Assembly: GCA_030141605.1 (NCBI GenBank)
Contig: JAQGDQ010000224.1
Coordinates: 1 to 64,000 of the forward strand
Origin: Tubiluchus corallicola
Taxonomy: Eukaryota; Priapulida; Priapulimorpha; Priapulimorphida; Tubiluchidae
Length of the DNA stretch: 64,000 nucleotides
Direction: 5' to 3'
The notes under the pieces: generated by a model
What the model was told of the DNA's origin: nothing
What the model saw: only the letters and a program-made list of their open reading frames with translations
Database searches by the model: none
Program-made: the position numbers and the translations under genes
In this document: piece by piece, positions 59,162 through 64,000 of the stretch
How the letters are laid out: every line of letters starts with the position of its first letter
How positions within the stretch are numbered: position 1 is the stretch's first letter

Positions 59162-59959
59162 ATGGAGCCAGACACTGTCATTTACTACAAGTGCACTGCT
59201 TGTTCTGAATGCTTCGTGACCGAAGAAATTTTTTTTGCTCACACACGTACCTGGCACTGTAAGCTGCTGATAAGTGAAGGACATAATCCTCATACAGACA
59301 AAGATGAGGTATCTATAAAAGTTGAAGATACTGATGAGCAAACTGATTTTAACCTTATTCCCAACTTATTACCAAGCTCGAGTTTAACTGGTGAGACACC
59401 TACGTCTTTTCTTTCAGAATACAGTAAACTCTCCGAGACAACTATCCAAATAGTGGAAAAGCAGTTGACGCAATTGCCTGAAACTAGTAGCTGGCAAGAC
59501 GATCACATTACAGAGCTCAGTTCATTAGGTGAAATACAGGAACTGAATGTGGTTGGGACTAAGCAGGATGTTAGTGAGGTTGTAGATTATAATGACGTAC
59601 TACTACCACATTGTCTCGAAAGTCACGATTCATTTCATCCACGGCTCGGGCATATGGATTTCGAACATAGATCTTCACTAAATAAACCCAGACATCTTAG
59701 GAAGAACAAAAGTGGTACTTTATTTGACAAAAAATGTAATAGCTTCATAGTTTCATGTGAACTACAACAGCAGCAGAGAGAGTCTGTGCATGTGTGCCGT
59801 TGGTGTAAAAAGACATTTAAATTCCATAGTTTGTTAGTTAGACATGAACGCAGCCACACGGGAGACAGACCTTTCGAATGCCGGGTGTGTCATAGACGGT
59901 TCAGACAAATGGTTCATAAACAGTCGCACGAAAGAACTCATGAAAGATGGTTGCCATGA
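59162..59959 (+). CDS. C2H2 zinc-finger protein, tandem family copy 1
   Basis: 265 aa in one exon. The N-terminal finger reads KCTACSECF...AHTRTWHC (C-x2-C-x12-H-x4-H) within the first 30 residues. A ~170-residue acidic, Ser/Thr-rich spacer without predicted structure follows. Two adjacent fingers stand at the C-terminus, CRWCKKTF...HERSH and CRVCHRRF...HERTH, joined by a TGDRPFE linker. It is likely a nuclear DNA-binding protein. Target and role are unknown and I do not recognise an orthologue. A splice acceptor TTTTTCTCTAG ends at 59136, 25 bases before the ATG, so a 5' UTR intron is likely. Confidence 0.8.
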   Translation: MEPDTVIYYKCTACSECFVTEEIFFAHTRTWHCKLLISEGHNPHTDKDEVSIKVEDTDEQTDFNLIPNLLPSSSLTGETPTSFLSEYSKLSETTIQIVEKQLTQLPETSSWQDDHITELSSLGEIQELNVVGTKQDVSEVVDYNDVLLPHCLESHDSFHPRLGHMDFEHRSSLNKPRHLRKNKSGTLFDKKCNSFIVSCELQQQQRESVHVCRWCKKTFKFHSLLVRHERSHTGDRPFECRVCHRRFRQMVHKQSHERTHERWLP

Positions 59960-60377
59960 TTGTCTTGGAGTGCATTAGAGTTTTGTACTGCAATGGTCTT
60001 GACAAACTTTAGTGACACTAATTTACTTTTTTTCAACCATTATCAATGCAGTGCCAATTGGCTGTTTTGTAAAGAGTAAAGGATGAAATTTTTTCAAAAT
60101 ATGTGACTTCCTCTGAGTAAAGGTGTTTTGTCTCTCCTGTTCTGACAACTACCTCCCGTTCAGCCCAACTGGAACCACCATTAATGAAAAGACAACGAAT
60201 TGAGACACTAAACTTGCAATAAGTGTGCGCAGCAGAGTTACGAGAGAAAATCATCAATAAAGTAATGAATAAATAAAGCAATAAAATTGACTGTTATGAT
60301 TAATTTATGATTAGCTCTTTTACAAGCTTAATTGTTCATAATTTTTAAACCAAGTCTATCAAGATTAATGTTAAGAA

Positions 60378-60450
60378 TGGCGCCAACTTGCAACTAAGAC
60401 ATCTGTCTTATAAGCAGAAGGTCCCTGGTTCAAATCCAGCCATATTCAAA
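60378..60450 (+). other. tRNA-like sequence (degenerate), copy 1
   Basis: The anticodon arm TCTGT-CTTATAA-GCAGA pairs fully and would present UAU (Ile). The T arm CTGG-TTCAAAT-CCAG carries a good B box (GGTTCAAATCC). The D arm does not fold and the acceptor stem is partial, so this is a tRNA pseudogene or SINE head and not a working tRNA. Confidence 0.5.
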
Positions 60451-60675
60451 CTTTTCAAATTTCCTGTTTGTTTTCAAATTTAATTAATTGTATCTTTGTG
60501 CTATTAGTAATATTAATCTGAATATTTTGTTTATGAATAATTAATTACCCATTGTTACTTTGAGCTCAAATTAATCAGAATTAAAATAAATTAGTTAGTT
60601 AGAATTTCTTTAGTAGGAAAATGCCTAACTGGCTGGCTAGTACTACGTATAGAAATTTGGACTGTCTTGATCACT

Positions 60676-60750
60676 GCTGAGCTTAGTAGTCTACCGATCT
60701 ACGATGTCTGCCTTGTAACCAGAATGTCCCTACCTAAAATCCAGACTGTG
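60676..60750 (+). other. tRNA-like sequence (degenerate), copy 2
   Basis: Related to 60378-60450, about 300 bases downstream in the same orientation (GATGTCTGCCTTGTAACCAG, then GTCCCTACCTAAAATCCAG). Similarity extends into the 3' flank (TTCC[TC]GTTT...TTTAATT...TTTGTGC). The B box is damaged. Confidence 0.4.
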
Positions 60751-60829
60751 TTACAACTTTTTGCATTCCCGTTTTTCTAGTTTAATTTCAAATGTTATTA
60801 ACTGTGGTTTGTGCCATTATTGTTTGTAA

Positions 60830-61540
60830 GTTTGTACTGAGGAATGATGCGTAAAAGTGTTTTCTTTAGCAGCAGGTATAAATTTCCAGGATATCTGGTA
60901 CTATCACTAGTAACCCTTGTGCACAAATTAACAGTTAAGTTATTGTAGCCTTAAATTATCCTTGTAACTTTAGTAAATTGTAAATTAGTCCGGTATTTAA
61001 CCACCGTGTTTTACAGTTTGACGTCTATTCTAAATAGCTATTCTAAAAGTGTGACTATGTTCAGCCTGATCTCTTCTCAAGTGCAATCTAATTATCAAAT
61101 CAAATCATTTATTTTCATCGCAATGGCAATACGTAGAAAAATAGGTATAAAAACCCAAACAAATGTGAAGGGGTGGCGAAGAACATTAATTATCGAATCA
61201 GCCACCTCGGATCGGACTAATTGGATTAATTTTGGATTAGTGGATAAGTTTTGGATTAATGGGTAGTTATGCTGAAGCTATGCAAAAGTGATTATTACTA
61301 TTTACATAAAAGTTTAAAATAGGATTCTGTTATTATAATTTCTTGAAAATATTGTTAAACTATGTCGCTAGCTACTTTAGCTACTGTTTTTAAATTACAA
61401 TGCATTGTATCTATCCTGCAACATTTGCATCATGGCCTTGATTGATATATAAGCTCTAGACTTGTATTGGACTATTGGACTACTTTTACTGCTTGCTTAA
61501 CTTCCATTTTTACTGCGTTTAACAAAGAATTTTTCTTTAG
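60830..61540. other. Spacer between zinc-finger copies
   Basis: A+T-rich. A short open frame near 61006-61266 shows no recognisable motif. No gene is called. Confidence 0.45.
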
Positions 61541-61591
61541 ATAGCAGTTGAAACAAGAGTAATTGGCAGACCAAACACAAGCGTGTAAGGC

Positions 61592-62410
61592 ATGGATGCC
61601 ATCATTTACTACAAGTGCACTGCTTGTGCAGAATGTTTCATGACAGAGGAAGTCTTTTTTGCTCACACACGCGCCTGGCATTGTAAGCTGTTGATAAGCC
61701 AAGGACACAATCCTGAAATACGTGATGATGAAGCACCTATTAAAATTGAACATAGAAATTGTCAGGAAATTATTTCTTCTAAATTTGCACCATACGACTC
61801 TCCTTCATCTGACCAAGATGTGCTGAATGAGATTATTATCGATGGTAACCAAAGCGCTCCAACAGAAGAAACTAACCGCATTAGAAGAGAGGAGATGATA
61901 TATTCTTCCAGTAAGCGTGTTGACAGTAATGGAGAGTACGAATCTGAAGTTGTATTAAAGGAATTGAAAACTCTTGCAGAAAAAGTTGATGACCATCTGC
62001 TAGAAACTGTTGCTTTAAATTATAATACTGGCGAACAACCAAATTCATTTCCTGTCGTGAATCACTTATCATCTGACTCGAGCTTGGATTCTTCACACTT
62101 CCCATGCGGTATTAAACCTGTAGCTAGTCACCACACAAACAACATTGCTGGAACGTACGGGCGATTGCCAATTCAAAAATTTAGTAACCCATCAGTGAGG
62201 CAAGATCACAGCAGTGATGTACCACAACATGAATCTGTGTTCTTTTGTCGTTGGTGCAAAAAACCGTTCAAGTACCGAAGTTTTCTGATCAGGCATGAAC
62301 GTTGCCATACTGGAGATAAACCATTTGAGTGTCGTGTGTGCCACAAACGATTTACTCAGATGAGTAACATGCAAACTCATACACTTATTCACCAATGGGA
62401 CAAAACATGA
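61592..62410 (+). CDS. C2H2 zinc-finger protein, tandem family copy 2
   Basis: 272 aa in one exon, paralogous to 59162-59959. The N-terminal finger block is almost unchanged (YYKCTACAECF, then EEVFFAHTRAWHCKLLIS). The acidic middle (about residues 50-200) is hardly alignable. The C-terminal finger pair is conserved (CRWCKKPF...HERCH, CRVCHKRF...HTLIH, linker TGDKPFE). All zinc ligands are intact. A TTTTCTTTAG acceptor ends at 61540, 51 bases before the ATG. Conserved ends with a fast-changing middle suggest selection on the fingers. Function is unknown. Confidence 0.8.
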   Translation: MDAIIYYKCTACAECFMTEEVFFAHTRAWHCKLLISQGHNPEIRDDEAPIKIEHRNCQEIISSKFAPYDSPSSDQDVLNEIIIDGNQSAPTEETNRIRREEMIYSSSKRVDSNGEYESEVVLKELKTLAEKVDDHLLETVALNYNTGEQPNSFPVVNHLSSDSSLDSSHFPCGIKPVASHHTNNIAGTYGRLPIQKFSNPSVRQDHSSDVPQHESVFFCRWCKKPFKYRSFLIRHERCHTGDKPFECRVCHKRFTQMSNMQTHTLIHQWDKT

Positions 62411-62983
62411 TCATAGCTGTTTTGTCAACTGACAATAGCTGATTCTGAGCTCATTCTTCAACAGGGACATGGGTTGATTAGTGATTGTAACCTAATTCAC
62501 CAATGGAAAATTCGTTGACTTAGACAGTCTTATTTTGAGTTAGTAAAGCGTGCTACTCTGCATATTGGGTTAATATTCTACTGCATATCCATTAATAAAG
62601 GTAGATAATGATAACAAGTAATTACAGTGGTTTAATTTTTCTTGCTGTGTTCTCGTTAGTTTAAAATAACTTTGAGATCATTTAGTACATGTATGGACAT
62701 TATGAGCTTCTTGTATGTAATGGGTTATCATAGAGAAATTGCCACTTATGTGGTGCACTCGCTCCATACTGATGTAGTGCATTTGATGAGTAACAATACC
62801 AGCTTACACAATTGTAGACAGCTGTTATCAGTATCACAAGAAATTTCTGACGGTAACCTTCTCTGTAAATTATTATCTGGGTCATCGTGATTGCATCAAC
62901 TCACTGAATTTACATTGAAATTAGTGCTTGCAATCTTTTATCTTTTCTTTAGACACAGATAAAAGCACACTTTTTCTGATATA

Positions 62984-64000
62984 ATGGATACTATCACTTA
63001 CTATAAGTACACTGCTTGGTCGAAGTGCTTTACGAAAGAGGAAGTCTTTTTTGCACTATGAATTACTGGTTAGTGAAGGAAAATTCCAGAAATGGAAGAT
63101 GAGGAAACTACTGATGACAATGTAAAGAATGAATAGACATATGAGTTAGCACTTGATATGAAATGTTATTTTTCTAATATCCATGCTGCTGCTCAGTCCA
63201 AATATTTTATCCCCCCCCCCCCCAGTGAATATCATTGATAATGTAATGTTTGCATAGAGCAGTGTCTGGACATAATTTTAAAAACTCAAGAGAACGACTG
63301 TAACAATGTGTCCTTGGTTAACGACGAGCAAAGAAATTCATCAGATTCAACTGTTCCTGGTATTATTTAGTTAGACAGCATGTGTGCATGTAACAAGCCT
63401 TTTCACGCTTTCATTGTGCGCACACAGTCTGTGCATTATGCAGTAGTCTGTGTGCATAGAGTGATTTACTAGCAAGATCTTGTTCAGGAACAGGAAAAAA
63501 TGAACTAGGTAAGTTTCTGACTAGCTGTTAAAAGTGTCACTATTACACCAGCATGGGTTGCGAGGCATTGTGAAGTCTACACAAATGCAATTTCTGATAC
63601 ACCAAACCTTTGACCTTTACACAATCTTCATCAATTGCTGGAACTGTGAAAAGGCTTATTAGTCAAATTTGTTTGAACATTGCCTACTATGGCACAAATA
63701 AGCCAGTTAAGCCCAATAGCAACAAAGTCAAAATCTTTGCCAAAGAAACATGAACCAGTCAGCCATATAGGTAATAGTGTAGGAGAGACTTGGGAGAGCA
63801 ATGTTAACGAGAAATCAAGTCAAAATCTGCTCACAAATATTATTGGTGTCAGACGTTTCATTTTGGCAGCAAAAATTTCTGAGTGTCACAACTACCACAA
63901 GCTGCTTACAAGCATGAAAAAACACACAAGAATTCACACTGGAGAAAAACCATGTAGGTGCCACTATTATAGAAGATGCTTCAGACAGACTTCAGTTCAT
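62984..64000 (+). pseudogene. C2H2 zinc-finger copy 3, decayed and cut by window end
   Basis: It starts MDTITYYKYTAWSKCF, like copies 1 and 2, but both cysteines of the first finger are changed (C to Y, C to W). A short deletion removes the zinc-binding histidine region and leads to a stop at 63059-63061. A diverged C-terminal part is visible at about 63878-64000 (HTRIHTGEKPCRC then YYRRCFRQ), with the preceding finger lacking its second cysteine. The same TTTTCTTTAG acceptor (ending 62952) precedes the ATG. The sequence runs off the window. Confidence 0.75.
63211..63223. repeat. Poly-C run
   Basis: Thirteen consecutive C, a likely length-unstable tract inside the zinc-finger pseudogene. Confidence 0.9.

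Noticed and set aside
60378-60450. Functional tRNA-Ile(UAU)
   Set aside because: No D stem and a poor acceptor stem.

Overview
This is a stretch of a metazoan nuclear genome. It is A+T-rich and intron-dense, with standard GT-AG introns, T-rich acceptors, AATAAA signals and many transposon fossils. I rebuilt three conserved genes exon by exon: a SENP1/2-type SUMO protease (minus strand, 16 coding exons), Mediator subunit MED1 (plus strand, 17 coding exons) and inositol polyphosphate 1-phosphatase INPP1 (minus strand, 5 coding exons). The SENP and INPP1 models close exactly on a multiple of three, and every splice phase agrees. The phylum cannot be fixed from the sequence. Gene content and TE types suggest an invertebrate animal (ascidian, lophotrochozoan or cnidarian are all possible).

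Layout. 1-2155: a long inverted repeat with two arrays of a 57-bp satellite facing each other around an extra copy of the 3' end of the SENP gene. 2975-3175: a small pogo-like MITE. 4171-22313: the SENP gene, whose introns hold four tandem arrays, a hAT-type element and two LINE fragments. 22515-22943: a hAT-type element with an 8-bp target duplication, lying between the divergent SENP and MED1 genes. 23988-41301: MED1, ending in a giant last exon with a polyQ tract, two nuclear-receptor-box motifs, an S/P/T/K-rich tail and one apparent frameshift. The conserved last codons of MED1 are tandemly copied four times across the stop codon. 42-46.9 kb: gene-poor DNA with an A/C-only tract and LINE 3' tails. 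46950-53232: INPP1, with pogo-like and piggyBac-like elements in its introns. 54075-54443: a solo LTR with a 5-bp target duplication. 56280-56958: a G+C-rich island with a Helitron-like 3' end. 59162-64000: three tandem copies of an unfamiliar C2H2 zinc-finger gene, the third decayed and cut by the window edge.

The genes do not form a functional cluster. SENP removes SUMO from nuclear proteins, MED1 links nuclear receptors to Mediator, and INPP1 works in inositol phosphate turnover. The most unusual content is structural: minisatellites that grew out of functional gene sequence. One is a 5' splice site repeated about 14 times, another is a stop-codon region repeated four times, and a third site is a satellite palindrome that captured a gene 3' end.
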